A program made the translations under genes and the position numbers. DNA of 64,000 nt from Phytohabitans aurantiacus (GTDB lineage Bacteria; Actinomycetota; Actinomycetes; Mycobacteriales; Micromonosporaceae): NCBI RefSeq assembly GCF_027923225.1, contig NZ_BSDI01000001.1:411946-475945 (forward strand), read 5' to 3'. Positions 39,388-48,674 of this stretch are shown here, in pieces. Every line of letters begins with the position of its first letter. The first letter of the stretch is position 1. The notes under the pieces are model-generated. The model was not told where the DNA came from. It made no database searches and worked only from the letters and a program-made list of their open reading frames with translations.

Positions 39388-42300
39388 ATGGCACTATGCG
39401 GCGTGCCTCCGTTCAGCGTTGCACCTCAGGACGGCTTCCCCGCGAACCCGTACGTCGCGGATCTGCACATCCACTCCAAGTACTCGCGCGCCTGCTCCCG
39501 CGATCTCAATCTGCCGAACCTGGCCTGGTGGGCCCGGCGCAAAGGAGTCAGCCTCCTCGGCACCGGCGACTTCACGCACCCCGCGTGGTACGACCACCTG
39601 CGGGAGGCGCTGCACCCCGCCGAGCCGGGCCTGTTCCGGCTGAGCCCCGAGGCCGAGCGCGACATCGCTCGCAAGCTGCCGCCCCGGCTCGCCAGCACCG
39701 CTGAGGCGCACCCGGTGCGGTTCATGCTTTCGGTGGAGATTTCCACGATCTACAAGCGCGGCGACCGCACCCGCAAGGTGCACCACCTGATCTACCTGCC
39801 GGATCTCGACGCGGTGGCACGCTTCAACACGGCGCTCGGCCGGATCGGCAACATCGGCGCCGACGGCCGGCCGATCCTCGGCCTCGACTCCCGTGACCTG
39901 CTGGAGATCACGCTGGAGGCCAGCCCCGACGGATACCTGGTGCCGGCGCACATCTGGACGCCGTGGTTCTCCGCGCTCGGCTCAAAGTCCGGCTTCGACG
40001 CGATCGCCGACTGCTACGCCGATCTGGCCGACCACATCTTCGCCGTGGAGACCGGGCTCTCCTCCGACCCGGAGATGAACTGGCGGGTGTCCAGCCTGGA
40101 CCGGTACCAGCTGGTGTCCAATTCGGACGCGCACTCGCTGCCGGCGCTGGCCCGCGAAGCGACCGTGCTGACCGCTCCGCTCGACTACTACGGCGTACGC
40201 GAGGCATTGCGCACCGGTGACGGACTGCACGGCACCCTCGAGTTCTTCCCCGAAGAGGGCAAGTATCACGCCGACGGCCACCGCGCCTGCGGCGTGAACT
40301 GGCAGCCCAGCCAGACCCGGGAGGCGGGCGGGCAGTGCCCCGAGTGTGGAAAGCCGCTGACCGTCGGGGTGCTGAGCCGGGTGGAAGACCTCGCCGACCG
40401 CACTGACGCGCGGCCCGGCGCGAAGGCCGTCACCCACCTGCTGTCGCTGCCGCAGATCGTCGGCGAGATCCACGGCGTCGGACCCAAGTCCAAGACCGTC
40501 GACGGCCAGGTCAACACGCTTGTCGCCGCGCTCGGGCCCGAGCTTGAGATCCTCACCAAGGCGCCGCTGGCCGACATCGGCCAGGCGGGCGGCGAACTGC
40601 TGGCCGAGGCCGTCGCGCGCCTGCGCCGCGGTGAGGTGCGGCGCATTCCCGGGTACGACGGTGAGTACGGGATCATCAAGATCTTCGAGCCGGAGGAGTT
40701 GCCCCGCGGCGGGCATCACCACCAGGCGGACGCCCTGTTCGAGGTACCCGTGCCCGCGCAGCGACGCCCAGCGGAGCCGGCGCCGAAACGAAAGGCCGAG
40801 CCCGCACCCGAGCGGAAACGCCCCGTCGCCAAGGCGGCCCCGCCGATCCCGCCGCCACCCTCGCCTCACGAGCCCTTCGAGCCGATGCTCTCCGGCATGG
40901 AGGAGGTCGGCACCGGCCTACTCGACCGGCTCGACGCCCTCCAGCGCGTCGCCGCGTCCGCGCCCGGCGGGCCGCTGCTGATCGTGGCTGGTCCGGGTAC
41001 CGGCAAGACCCGCACGCTGACGCACCGCATCGCGTACCTGTGTGCCGAGCTGAACGTCTACCCCGAGCACTGCCTGGCGATCACGTTCACCCGGCGGGCG
41101 GCCGAGGAGCTGCGGGTGCGGCTCGACGGGCTGCTCGGCCCGGTCGCCGAAGACGTGACGGTGGCGACGTTCCACTCGCTGGGCCTCGCGATCCTGCGCG
41201 AGCGGGCGGCCGCCGCCGGCCTGCAGGACGGGTTCGGCATCGCCGACGACACCCAGCGCGCCGAGGCGCGGGCGGAGGCCGGTGACGACGAGGCGGCGTA
41301 CACCAAGCTGCTGCGCGCCAACAATCTTGTCGACCTGGACGAGCTGGTCACGCTGCCGGTCGCCCTGCTGCGCGACGAGCCTGAGCTGGTTGAGCAGTAC
41401 CGGGCGCGCTGGCGGTGGATCTTCGTCGACGAGTACCAGGACGTCGACGCGACGCAGTACGAGCTGCTGCGCCTGCTCAGCCCGCCGGACGGCAACCTCT
41501 GCGCCATCGGCGACCCCGACCAGGCGATCTACTCCTTCCGCGGTGCCGACGTGGCGTACTTCCTGCGGTTCGCCCAGGACTTCACCGACGCGCGGCTGGT
41601 CCGGCTGACCCGCAACTACCGGTCGGCCGCGCCGATCGTGGCCGCCGCCGTGCAGGCCATCGCGCCGTCCACGCTGGTACAGGGGCGGCGCCTCGACCCG
41701 GCCCGCCTCGACCCGGAGGCACCGCTGGTCGGCCGGTACGCCGCCGACACCACCAGCGACGAGGCCGACTTCGTGCGCCGTACCGTCGACGAGCTGGTCG
41801 GCGGCGTCTCGCACCGCTCGCTCGACTCCGGCAAGATCGACGGCCGCTCGTCCACCATCTCGTTCTCCGACATCGCCGTGCTGTACCGCACCGACGCGCA
41901 GTCCGCGACGATCGTCGAGGCGCTGTCGCGGGCGGGCATCCCGGTGCAGAAGCGGTCGCACAACCGGCTGCGGGACCGCCCCGGCGTCGCCGCGATCGCC
42001 CGCGAGCTGCGCCACGCCAGTGGGTTGGGCGGCGCGCTGGCGGCCCGGGTACGCCTCGCCGGGCAGGTGCTCGCCGACCGGTTCGCGGCACCCACCCTCG
42101 ACGCGCCCGTCGCCACCAGCCCGGAAGACGTCTGGTCGGCCGTCGAGCTGCTGATGCCGCTGGCCCAGCGGTGCGGCGACGACCTGCCGCTCTTCCTCGG
42201 CCAGATCGCCACCGGCGCCGAGGTCGACGCCCTGGACCCCCGCGCCGAGGCGGTCACCCTGCTGACCCTGCATGCCGCCAAGGGCCTCGAATTCCCGGTG

Positions 42301-42582
42301 GTGTTCCTGGTCGGCTGCGAAGACGGCCTGTTGCCGCTGCGCCTGCCCGGCCGCCCGCCGACCGACGATGACCTGGCCGAGGAGCGTCGGCTCTTCTTCG
42401 TCGGCCTGACCCGGGCGCAGGACCGCCTGTACGTGACCCACGCTGCCCGGCGTACCCGATTCGGCACCGAGCGTGAAACCCGGCCAACGCCATTCCTCGA
42501 CGCGATCGACGCTGGCCTGTTCGAACGGCTAGGTGACGCCGCCACTCGGCGCCCCAAGGATCGTCAGCTCAGGCTGCTCTGA
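39388..42582 (+). CDS. EndoQ-like PHP nuclease fused to a UvrD-type helicase
   Basis: A 1064-residue two-part protein. Residues 1 to about 455 match the endonuclease Q/TIGR00375 PHP family: VADLHIHSKYSRACSRDLN, LLGTGDFTHPAWYD, HIWTPWFSALGSKSGFDAI, LVSNSDAHSL, then a zinc site near 305-325 (CGVNW, CPECGKPL). A Pro/Lys/Glu-rich linker (about 455-495) leads to a superfamily 1 helicase: Walker A GPGTGKT near 534, FVDEYQDVDATQYELL, AIGDPDQAIYSFRGAD, LTRNYRSA, LTLHAAKGLEFPVVFLVG and FFVGLTRAQDRLYVTHA. EndoQ nicks DNA 5' of deaminated or abasic sites, so the fusion suggests lesion incision coupled to unwinding. An alternative GTG lies at 39379. Confidence 0.85.
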   Translation: MALCGVPPFSVAPQDGFPANPYVADLHIHSKYSRACSRDLNLPNLAWWARRKGVSLLGTGDFTHPAWYDHLREALHPAEPGLFRLSPEAERDIARKLPPRLASTAEAHPVRFMLSVEISTIYKRGDRTRKVHHLIYLPDLDAVARFNTALGRIGNIGADGRPILGLDSRDLLEITLEASPDGYLVPAHIWTPWFSALGSKSGFDAIADCYADLADHIFAVETGLSSDPEMNWRVSSLDRYQLVSNSDAHSLPALAREATVLTAPLDYYGVREALRTGDGLHGTLEFFPEEGKYHADGHRACGVNWQPSQTREAGGQCPECGKPLTVGVLSRVEDLADRTDARPGAKAVTHLLSLPQIVGEIHGVGPKSKTVDGQVNTLVAALGPELEILTKAPLADIGQAGGELLAEAVARLRRGEVRRIPGYDGEYGIIKIFEPEELPRGGHHHQADALFEVPVPAQRRPAEPAPKRKAEPAPERKRPVAKAAPPIPPPPSPHEPFEPMLSGMEEVGTGLLDRLDALQRVAASAPGGPLLIVAGPGTGKTRTLTHRIAYLCAELNVYPEHCLAITFTRRAAEELRVRLDGLLGPVAEDVTVATFHSLGLAILRERAAAAGLQDGFGIADDTQRAEARAEAGDDEAAYTKLLRANNLVDLDELVTLPVALLRDEPELVEQYRARWRWIFVDEYQDVDATQYELLRLLSPPDGNLCAIGDPDQAIYSFRGADVAYFLRFAQDFTDARLVRLTRNYRSAAPIVAAAVQAIAPSTLVQGRRLDPARLDPEAPLVGRYAADTTSDEADFVRRTVDELVGGVSHRSLDSGKIDGRSSTISFSDIAVLYRTDAQSATIVEALSRAGIPVQKRSHNRLRDRPGVAAIARELRHASGLGGALAARVRLAGQVLADRFAAPTLDAPVATSPEDVWSAVELLMPLAQRCGDDLPLFLGQIATGAEVDALDPRAEAVTLLTLHAAKGLEFPVVFLVGCEDGLLPLRLPGRPPTDDDLAEERRLFFVGLTRAQDRLYVTHAARRTRFGTERETRPTPFLDAIDAGLFERLGDAATRRPKDRQLRLL

Positions 42583-42639
42583 CCCCGCACTGTCGGGTTT
42601 GCGACCGCGCCCGCGACGACCGGGGTCCACACTCCGGCC

Positions 42640-43275
42640 ATGGCATTTTCCCTGGTCGCCGTGGCGGAAGGCACGCTCGTGCGCGCCGGCATAGCGGCCC
42701 TCGTCGGTGACCACGACGACCTGCTGCTCGTTGGCGTGGCCGGCACGGTCGCCGAGGCTCGTCCGCTCATCGACCAGGTGCGTCCGGCCGCCGTCCTGCT
42801 CGACAGGCACCTCGGCGGCGACGCGCTCGCGTACGGTGCCGCGCTGCGCCACCGCGATCCGCATCCGGGGGTGGTGCTGATCGGCGGGCACGACGACGAC
42901 CTGCTCTTCCGGGCGCTGGACGCAGGGCTGTCCGCGTACGTGCCGTGGGACGCGAAGCCGGCCACGATCCTGGCGGCGGTCCGGCACGCCGCGGCGGCGC
43001 CGTCGTCTTTCACCGCTCCCGACCTGGCGGCCGCCATGGCGCGGCGCCGGCAGGGCCGGGTCGCCACGCTCAGCCCACGGGAGCGGGAGGTGCTGCTGCT
43101 CCTGCGCGACGGCCTGACCGCGCCCGGCATCGCGACGGCGCTGCGAGTCAGCGACTCGACCGTCAAGACGTACCTGGCCAGGCTGTACGACAAGCTCGGG
43201 GTGCACGGCCGGGGGCAGGCGGTCGTGGCGGCCGCCGAGCAGGGCCTCTTCGGGCCCCGACCGGCTACCGGATGA
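42640..43275 (+). CDS. LuxR-family response regulator with atypical receiver
   Basis: A 211-residue NarL-type regulator. The receiver keeps the phospho-acceptor Asp55 (AVLLDRHLGG) and a lysine (WDAKPATI). The usual N-terminal acidic pair is replaced (VAVAEGTLVRAG) and the Thr/Ser switch position reads IGGHDDD, so it may be controlled without phosphorylation. The C-terminal helix-turn-helix is complete (TLSPREREVLLLLRDGLTAP, then STVKTYLARLYDKLGV). It is convergent with the Tad locus, overlapping tadC by 11 bases, and is a candidate regulator of it; no kinase is adjacent. Confidence 0.82.
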   Translation: MAFSLVAVAEGTLVRAGIAALVGDHDDLLLVGVAGTVAEARPLIDQVRPAAVLLDRHLGGDALAYGAALRHRDPHPGVVLIGGHDDDLLFRALDAGLSAYVPWDAKPATILAAVRHAAAAPSSFTAPDLAAAMARRRQGRVATLSPREREVLLLLRDGLTAPGIATALRVSDSTVKTYLARLYDKLGVHGRGQAVVAAAEQGLFGPRPATG

Positions 43276-44209
43276 TGGTGTCGAGGATGCGCAGGACGCC
43301 TGGCCCCAACACGATGATGAACAGCGCTGGGAAGAGGCAGAACACCAGCGGGAAGAGCACCTTGACCGGTACCTTGCGGGCCTTCTCCTCGGCACGCTGA
43401 CGGCGCCGCACCCGCATCTCGGCCGAGTGCTCGCGCAGCACCCTCGCGATCGGAATACCCAACTCGGTGGCCTGCACGACCGCTACCGCGATCGTGCGGA
43501 GCTCGGGCACCGTGGTCCGCTCGGCGAGCGCCCGGAATGCCTCGGCGCGCCGCTTGCCCATCTGCATCTCGTGCAGCGCGCGGGCGATCTCGCGGCCGAG
43601 CGGTCCGGGCGTACCGCTGGCGACCTGCCCGAGCGCCGAATCGAAGTTCAGGCCGGCCTCCACGCACAGGGTGAGCATGTCGAGCGCGTCCGGCAGGTCG
43701 TCGCGGATCTTCTGCTGCCGGCGCTGCCCGAGGTCGAACACGACGCCGAAAGGCAGCCACAACCCGAGGAGCGCGCCCGCAACCAGTCCAACCAGGACCG
43801 AGGCGACCAGCGGGTACCCCAGCGCGACGGCGAGCAGCGAACCCACCACGGCACCGGCGCCGCCGACGACCACGAGGCCCACGCCCTGCGCCTCCATGAT
43901 CCGCACAGGCGGCCAGGCGGGCGGGTTTCCGGCGTAGTCCAACCACCGCTGCAGCCGGATCGCGGCACCCTGCGGCGTCAACGACCTCGCCAGCTGTGTC
44001 AGTACGACGGCCAGCGGGCGGAGCGTCCGCTCGGTCAGCGACTCGGTGGCGGTCACCGACGCCGGCGCGTACACCTGGTCGATGTCGGCGAGCGCCCGTG
44101 CCACCCCGGTGCGCCCGCCCCCGCCGAGCGCCACCGTGAGCAGCACCGTGACCAGACCCAGGAAGACCAGGCCCAGACCGGCGGCGAGTACCAGCAGGTC
44201 GGTTTCCAT
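43265..44209 (-). CDS. tadC: Tad pilus inner-membrane protein TadC (T2SS F family)
   Basis: A 314-residue GspF/TadC platform protein. Membrane segments lie at about 5-27, 113-135, 137-160 and 285-308. The cytoplasmic core has DDLPDALDMLTLCVEAGLNF and LREHSAEMRVRRRQRAEEKA followed by KVPVKVLFPLVFCLFPALF. With TadB it forms the platform on which the TadA ATPase drives Flp pilin assembly. It is the last gene of the locus, one base after tadB. Confidence 0.88.
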   Translation of the reverse strand: METDLLVLAAGLGLVFLGLVTVLLTVALGGGGRTGVARALADIDQVYAPASVTATESLTERTLRPLAVVLTQLARSLTPQGAAIRLQRWLDYAGNPPAWPPVRIMEAQGVGLVVVGGAGAVVGSLLAVALGYPLVASVLVGLVAGALLGLWLPFGVVFDLGQRRQQKIRDDLPDALDMLTLCVEAGLNFDSALGQVASGTPGPLGREIARALHEMQMGKRRAEAFRALAERTTVPELRTIAVAVVQATELGIPIARVLREHSAEMRVRRRQRAEEKARKVPVKVLFPLVFCLFPALFIIVLGPGVLRILDTIIR

Positions 44210-44210
44210 C

Positions 44211-45182
44211 TCAGATCTCCACCCGCACCAGGCGGCTCAGCCAGAACGCGCCGAGCGCGACCAGCCCGACACCGATGACCAGCAGCATCACCCCGCGCGG
44301 ATCTGTCCACAGGGGAGAGATGTAGTCCCGGTTGACGGCGACCATCAGCCCTCCGACCAGGATCGGCAGCGACAGCAGCACCAGCGCGGAGAGGCGCCCC
44401 TCGGCCGTCAGCGAGCGCACGTGTCCGCGCAGATTCTCCCGTTCGCGGATGGTGTTGACCGTTGTCGCCAGCACCTCGGCCAAGTTACCGCCGACCTCGC
44501 GCTGCACCCGGATCGCCATTACCGTCCAGCCCAGGTCGCGGTTGGCGACCCGGCGGGCCAGCCGTTCGAGCGCGGTTTCGAGGTCCAGGCCCAGGCGCAC
44601 CTGCGCGAGCATCCGGTTGAACTCGGCGGAGATCGGGGCGGGCACCTCCTTGGCCATCGCCTCCAGCGCCTGGGGCAGCGAAAACCCGGACCGCAGCGAG
44701 CCGATGACCAGCTGGAGTGCCTCGGGCAGCAGCGCGGCGAACTTCTCCACCCGCTGCCGGGCGCGACGCCGGTGGTACAGCGCTGTTGCCAGCCAGCCCA
44801 TCACGAATCCCAGTACCAGGCCGACCACGCGCATCGGCAGGGCGAGCAGCACGCCGAGCCCGACTGCGACGGACAGCCGCAGCAGCACCCACTCCGCCGG
44901 GCGCCACGCCATGCCGGCGCGGTCGAGCTGGGTCGCGAAGCGGCGCTCCAGACCGCCCGCGCTCAGGATGGCGGCGCTCACCGCCAGGCCGGCACGGGTC
45001 AGCGGGTTGGTCTTCCGCGGTTGCGGCTTGTCGGCGCCCAAGTTGAGGCCGTAGTCGTCGATCTGAGCGAGCCGGCGCCGCCGCTGCACCCCGCCGAGCA
45101 GCGGCGCGAAGACCACCAGCAGGAGGACGAGCAGGGCGAGGAAGACCAGCGCCGCGACGCCCAACAGCTCCAGCTGGCTCAT
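44211..45182 (-). CDS. tadB: Tad pilus inner-membrane protein TadB (T2SS F family)
   Basis: A 323-residue GspF-domain protein. It has a hydrophobic N-terminus (LELLGVAALVFLALLVLLLV), a pair of central segments (about 105-140), a cytoplasmic GspF domain (LLPEALQLVIGSLRSGFSLP, VQREVGGNLAEVLATTVNTI) and C-terminal membrane segments (LSALVLLSLPILVGGLMVAV, VMLLVIGVGLVALGAFWL). Its ATG overlaps the end of tadA by four bases (ATGA), giving translational coupling within the Tad operon. Confidence 0.88.
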   Translation of the reverse strand: MSQLELLGVAALVFLALLVLLLVVFAPLLGGVQRRRRLAQIDDYGLNLGADKPQPRKTNPLTRAGLAVSAAILSAGGLERRFATQLDRAGMAWRPAEWVLLRLSVAVGLGVLLALPMRVVGLVLGFVMGWLATALYHRRRARQRVEKFAALLPEALQLVIGSLRSGFSLPQALEAMAKEVPAPISAEFNRMLAQVRLGLDLETALERLARRVANRDLGWTVMAIRVQREVGGNLAEVLATTVNTIRERENLRGHVRSLTAEGRLSALVLLSLPILVGGLMVAVNRDYISPLWTDPRGVMLLVIGVGLVALGAFWLSRLVRVEI

Positions 45183-46669
45183 GAGCCGAACACCGCCTCC
45201 GACTTGAACAGGTGCGGCGAGACGTCCAGCCCCTGGTCGGTGAGGTGATCGAGGAACTTAGGCCGGTTGCCGGTCGGGCGCAATGAACCCTTCGCCCGCC
45301 CGTACGCGTCGGTGCCGGAGCGGAAGTCGAAGACGTACAGGTCCTCTGTGGTCACGACGTCGTCGACCATGCCGGTCACCTCGGTGATCTGGGTGATGCG
45401 CCGGGTGCCGTCGCGCAGCCGGCTCAGGTGCACGACCAGGTCGACCGCGGACGCCACCTGCTCGCGGATGGCCCGCACCGGCAGGTCCATGCCGGCCATC
45501 AGCACCATCGTCTCCAGGCGGGAGAGCGAGTCGCGCGGCGAGTTGGCGTGCACGGTGGTCAGCGAGCCGTCGTGCCCGGTGTTCATGGCCTGGAGCATGT
45601 CGAGCGCGGCACCGTCCCGGACCTCGCCGATGACGATCCGGTCCGGACGCATGCGGAGCGCGTTGCGTACCAGGTCGCGGATCGTGACCTCGCCCTTGCC
45701 CTCGATGTTCGGCGGGCGGTACTCCATGCGGACCACGTGATCCTGCGCGAGCCGCAGCTCGGCCGCGTCTTCGATGGTGATGATGCGCTCGTTGGCCGGC
45801 AGCATGCCGGACAGCACGTTGAGCAGCGTGGTCTTGCCGGTGCCGGTGCCGCCCGTGATCAGGACGTCGAGCCGCCCCTGGATGCAGGTCGCGAGGAACG
45901 CGGCGACCTCGTCGGTCAGCGTGCCGAACGCGACCAGGTCTTCCACGCCGTACGGGTGAGCCGCGAACTTCCGGACCGTCAGCGCGGCACCGTCGAGGCT
46001 CACCGGCGGGATCACCGCGTTGATGCGGCTGCCGTCCGGTAGGCGGGCGTCGACCATCGGGCACGCCTCGTCGATCCGGCGGCCGACCCGCGACACGATC
46101 TTGTCGATCACGCGCCGCAGGTGCGACTCGTCGAGGAAGGCCGTCTCCACCGACTGGATGCGCCCGAACCGCTCGACGTAGATGCGGTCCCAGGAGTTGA
46201 CCATGATCTCGGTGACGTCGGCGTCGCGCAGCAACGGCTCGATCGGCCCGTGCCCGATGATCTCGTCGAGGATCTGCCGGAACGCCACTCCCCGGTCGCC
46301 GGCGGTGAGCTGCTCCTCCTTGGCGAGCAGGCCGGGCAGCGCCTCGCGTACCCGGCGCTCCAGCTCGTCGACCTCGTCGCCACCGTCGTACATCTGCGGG
46401 CCGAGCTGCTCCAGCAGCGCCGCGTGGGCTCGCCGCCGCACGTCGGCGAGCGGGTCGTACGTGCGCCGCCCGTTGCGCCGGCTGAACGCGCCCCCGCCGG
46501 ACGACGGCACGATGCTGGTGGTGGGAAACGCCGTTACCGGTACGGCGGTCACCGGGATCGCGGTGACGGGTGCCGACGAGTCCTCGTTGAACTTGAGGAT
46601 CTCGGCCGCGGTGAAACCGCTACCAGTACGCGGGATCTCGTCGACCCGGTGGTTACCCCGCTCAGCCAT
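45179..46669 (-). CDS. tadA: Tad pilus assembly ATPase (CpaF/TadA)
   Basis: A 496-residue secretion ATPase that powers Flp pilus polymerisation. The N-terminal ~70 residues are variable and contain an imperfect VTAIPVTAVPVTAFPTT repeat. The core has IGHGPIEPLLRDADVTEIMV, RIDEACPMVDARLPDGSRIN, Walker A ITGGTGTGKTTLLNVLSG near 275, IEDAAELRL, the Walker B-like RMRPDRIVIGEVRDGAALDM and HDGSLTTVHANSPRDSLSRL. All catalytic boxes are intact. It begins 6 bases after cpaE. Confidence 0.93.
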   Translation of the reverse strand: MAERGNHRVDEIPRTGSGFTAAEILKFNEDSSAPVTAIPVTAVPVTAFPTTSIVPSSGGGAFSRRNGRRTYDPLADVRRRAHAALLEQLGPQMYDGGDEVDELERRVREALPGLLAKEEQLTAGDRGVAFRQILDEIIGHGPIEPLLRDADVTEIMVNSWDRIYVERFGRIQSVETAFLDESHLRRVIDKIVSRVGRRIDEACPMVDARLPDGSRINAVIPPVSLDGAALTVRKFAAHPYGVEDLVAFGTLTDEVAAFLATCIQGRLDVLITGGTGTGKTTLLNVLSGMLPANERIITIEDAAELRLAQDHVVRMEYRPPNIEGKGEVTIRDLVRNALRMRPDRIVIGEVRDGAALDMLQAMNTGHDGSLTTVHANSPRDSLSRLETMVLMAGMDLPVRAIREQVASAVDLVVHLSRLRDGTRRITQITEVTGMVDDVVTTEDLYVFDFRSGTDAYGRAKGSLRPTGNRPKFLDHLTDQGLDVSPHLFKSEAVFGS

Positions 46670-46675
46670 CAGACA

Positions 46676-47851
46676 TCACCTTTTCGTCCGCCGCGACATC
46701 AGCGACTTCAAACCCTTGGGCGTGGTCGGTTCGGCACCGATCCGCTTACTGGCGAGCTGCCGGATCGCCTCGCTCACCGGGTGGGTCGGCGAGTCGAGCA
46801 CGATGGGTACGCCCCGATTGATCGACACGGAGACGTCGCGGCTCACCGGGATGTGGCTGGTGATCGGGATGCGCAGTACCCGCTCGATGTCCGCCGGCGT
46901 GACGCCCAGCCGGGGATCGGCCCGGTTCAGCACGACCAGGCGGTTCTCCTTGCGGTAGTCGAGCACGTCGAACGTGTCGAGCAGGATGCGCAGGTTCTTC
47001 ATCGCGGTCACCGCGGGCGTCGCCACCAGCAGGTACAGGTGGGACGAGTCCAGCGCGGCCAGCACGTGGTCGTTGAAGATCGGCGGCGTGTCGACGATGA
47101 CGTAGTCGTACATGCTCCGGGTGAGGTACAGGATCTCCGTGATCAGCTCGCGGTTGATCTGCTCGGCCACCGTCGGTACCACCGGGGCGAGCAGCGCGTC
47201 GACACCGGGGCAGTACGGCGACACCATGGTCCGCAGGCCGGTCTCGTCGATCCGGTCGGCGACCGGCACCGCGTCGGCGATCGTGCGTTCCGGCTGTAGC
47301 TGGAGCATCAGCGCCACGTCGCCGAGCGTGAGGTCGAGGTCGATCAGGCAGACCTTCTTCGCGCCGCCGGCCGCCAGCGTGATCGCCAGGTTCGTCGCGA
47401 TCATCGTCTTGCCGCAGCCGCCCTTGGCGCTGTACACGGTGACGACCTTGCCGTCGGCGGTGGGTTCGCCGCCCTGCGCGCGCCCGCCGCCCAGGCTCAG
47501 GCGGCGTGAGAGGTCTTGCGACCGTGCGCACGCGGCCAGGATGCTCGTCGGGTCGTTGACGTCGGCGACCTCGCGCACGCCCGAGCGGATCGCGTCGGCG
47601 AGCACGCCGACCTCGAGCTGATGCCGGAGCAGCACGACGCCCAACGACGGCCGGGACAGCCGGAACTTGGCCGCGAAGCCGACCGCCTCCAGCACCGGTG
47701 TGTTCGGTCCAAAGAGGACGAGCTGCTCGTCGGGGTCCTCTTCCAGCAGCGCGTGTGCCTCGGCGAGGCTGCCGGCGGTGCGCACGTCGCCGCCGACGAG
47801 CATGGCGAAGTGCTGCGCGACCTGGCGCGACGGCTCATACAAAATGGTCAT
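46676..47851 (-). CDS. cpaE: CpaE/TadZ-like pilus localisation ATPase
   Basis: A 391-residue MinD/ParA-type ATPase with an N-terminal receiver-like domain (about 1-115, lacking a clear phospho-Asp environment). The deviant Walker A is YSAKGGCGKTMIATN near 145, then CLIDLDLTLGDVALMLQLQP and YDYVIVDTPPIFNDHVLAAL. Such proteins place the Tad machine in the cell. The ATG at 47851 is chosen because the open frame upstream lacks family character. It follows cpaB by 7 bases. Confidence 0.87.
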   Translation of the reverse strand: MTILYEPSRQVAQHFAMLVGGDVRTAGSLAEAHALLEEDPDEQLVLFGPNTPVLEAVGFAAKFRLSRPSLGVVLLRHQLEVGVLADAIRSGVREVADVNDPTSILAACARSQDLSRRLSLGGGRAQGGEPTADGKVVTVYSAKGGCGKTMIATNLAITLAAGGAKKVCLIDLDLTLGDVALMLQLQPERTIADAVPVADRIDETGLRTMVSPYCPGVDALLAPVVPTVAEQINRELITEILYLTRSMYDYVIVDTPPIFNDHVLAALDSSHLYLLVATPAVTAMKNLRILLDTFDVLDYRKENRLVVLNRADPRLGVTPADIERVLRIPITSHIPVSRDVSVSINRGVPIVLDSPTHPVSEAIRQLASKRIGAEPTTPKGLKSLMSRRTKR

Positions 47852-47858
47852 GCGTGCC

Positions 47859-48650
47859 TCACCGCAGGAAGTTGAAGCTGTCGACGCCCGTGCCGGGCTT
47901 GACCTGGGAGCTGTCGGAGAGCAACGCGAGGTAAAGCGCGTCGCCCTGTGCGGCGTGGATGACCTTCGCGGCCTCCACATCGGACACCGCCACCGTCACG
48001 AGCACCACCGTGCGCCGCTCGCTGTCGGTCTCCTCGCGGACCTCCTCGTCGCGCGGCGTCGTGGTGGTCTCGCCGTCGCCGCCGTACGAGCCGACGGCGA
48101 TCACCTCGGTCTTCGGCAGCAACACCGAGGTGCCTTCCGGATCGTCGTTCGATTCCGTGCCGATCGACTTGATGTTCGAGTCCGGCACGATCTTGTACGA
48201 CACGAAGACCGCCACCTGCGAGCCCGGCCGGACGTACCCGGCCACCTGCTCGGCCATCGTGGCCTCGAAGCTGACCGCCACCTTGCCCTCGGGGATCGCC
48301 AGCCCGCCGGAGGTGCGGGTGGACTCGCTGAACATCCGCCGCAGCACCAGCTGCCCCGGCTGGAGGTCGGAGGTGAGTACGAGCTTGTCGATTTCGCCGG
48401 GGATCTCGGTCAGCACCTCACCCTCGGGCAGGGTGCCGGCCGGCATCCGCATCAGCTCCGCGAGGTCGCGTTTGCGGACGTTCTCCCCCGTGGTACCGGC
48501 GGGGATGCGCTGCTTGGCGACCAGTACCTCGACCGGGCTGGCGTCGGCCACCGCCCGGTCGTCGGCCCTGCTGACGTAGAAGAGCACCGCCGCGGTGCCC
48601 AGGACGGCGAGCACGATCGCGAGAAAGACGGCGAGGATGCGACGGGTCAT
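47859..48650 (-). CDS. cpaB: Flp pilus assembly protein CpaB (SAF domain)
   Basis: A 263-residue protein with one N-terminal membrane segment (ILAVFLAIVLAVLGTAAVLF) and an SAF/RcpC-like region: VEVLVAKQRIPAGTTGENV, LPEGEVLTEIPGEI, SDLQPGQLVLRRMF, IPEGKVAVSFEATMAEQVAG and YVRPGSQVAVFVSY. An acidic, Thr-rich loop (about 195-220) separates it from a last hydrophobic strand. It is expected on the outer side of the membrane as part of the pilus channel. No outer-membrane secretin is encoded, as expected for a monoderm. Confidence 0.88.
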   Translation of the reverse strand: MTRRILAVFLAIVLAVLGTAAVLFYVSRADDRAVADASPVEVLVAKQRIPAGTTGENVRKRDLAELMRMPAGTLPEGEVLTEIPGEIDKLVLTSDLQPGQLVLRRMFSESTRTSGGLAIPEGKVAVSFEATMAEQVAGYVRPGSQVAVFVSYKIVPDSNIKSIGTESNDDPEGTSVLLPKTEVIAVGSYGGDGETTTTPRDEEVREETDSERRTVVLVTVAVSDVEAAKVIHAAQGDALYLALLSDSSQVKPGTGVDSFNFLR

Positions 48651-48674
48651 GGCCGAAAGTCCGTTCTGGGTGGG

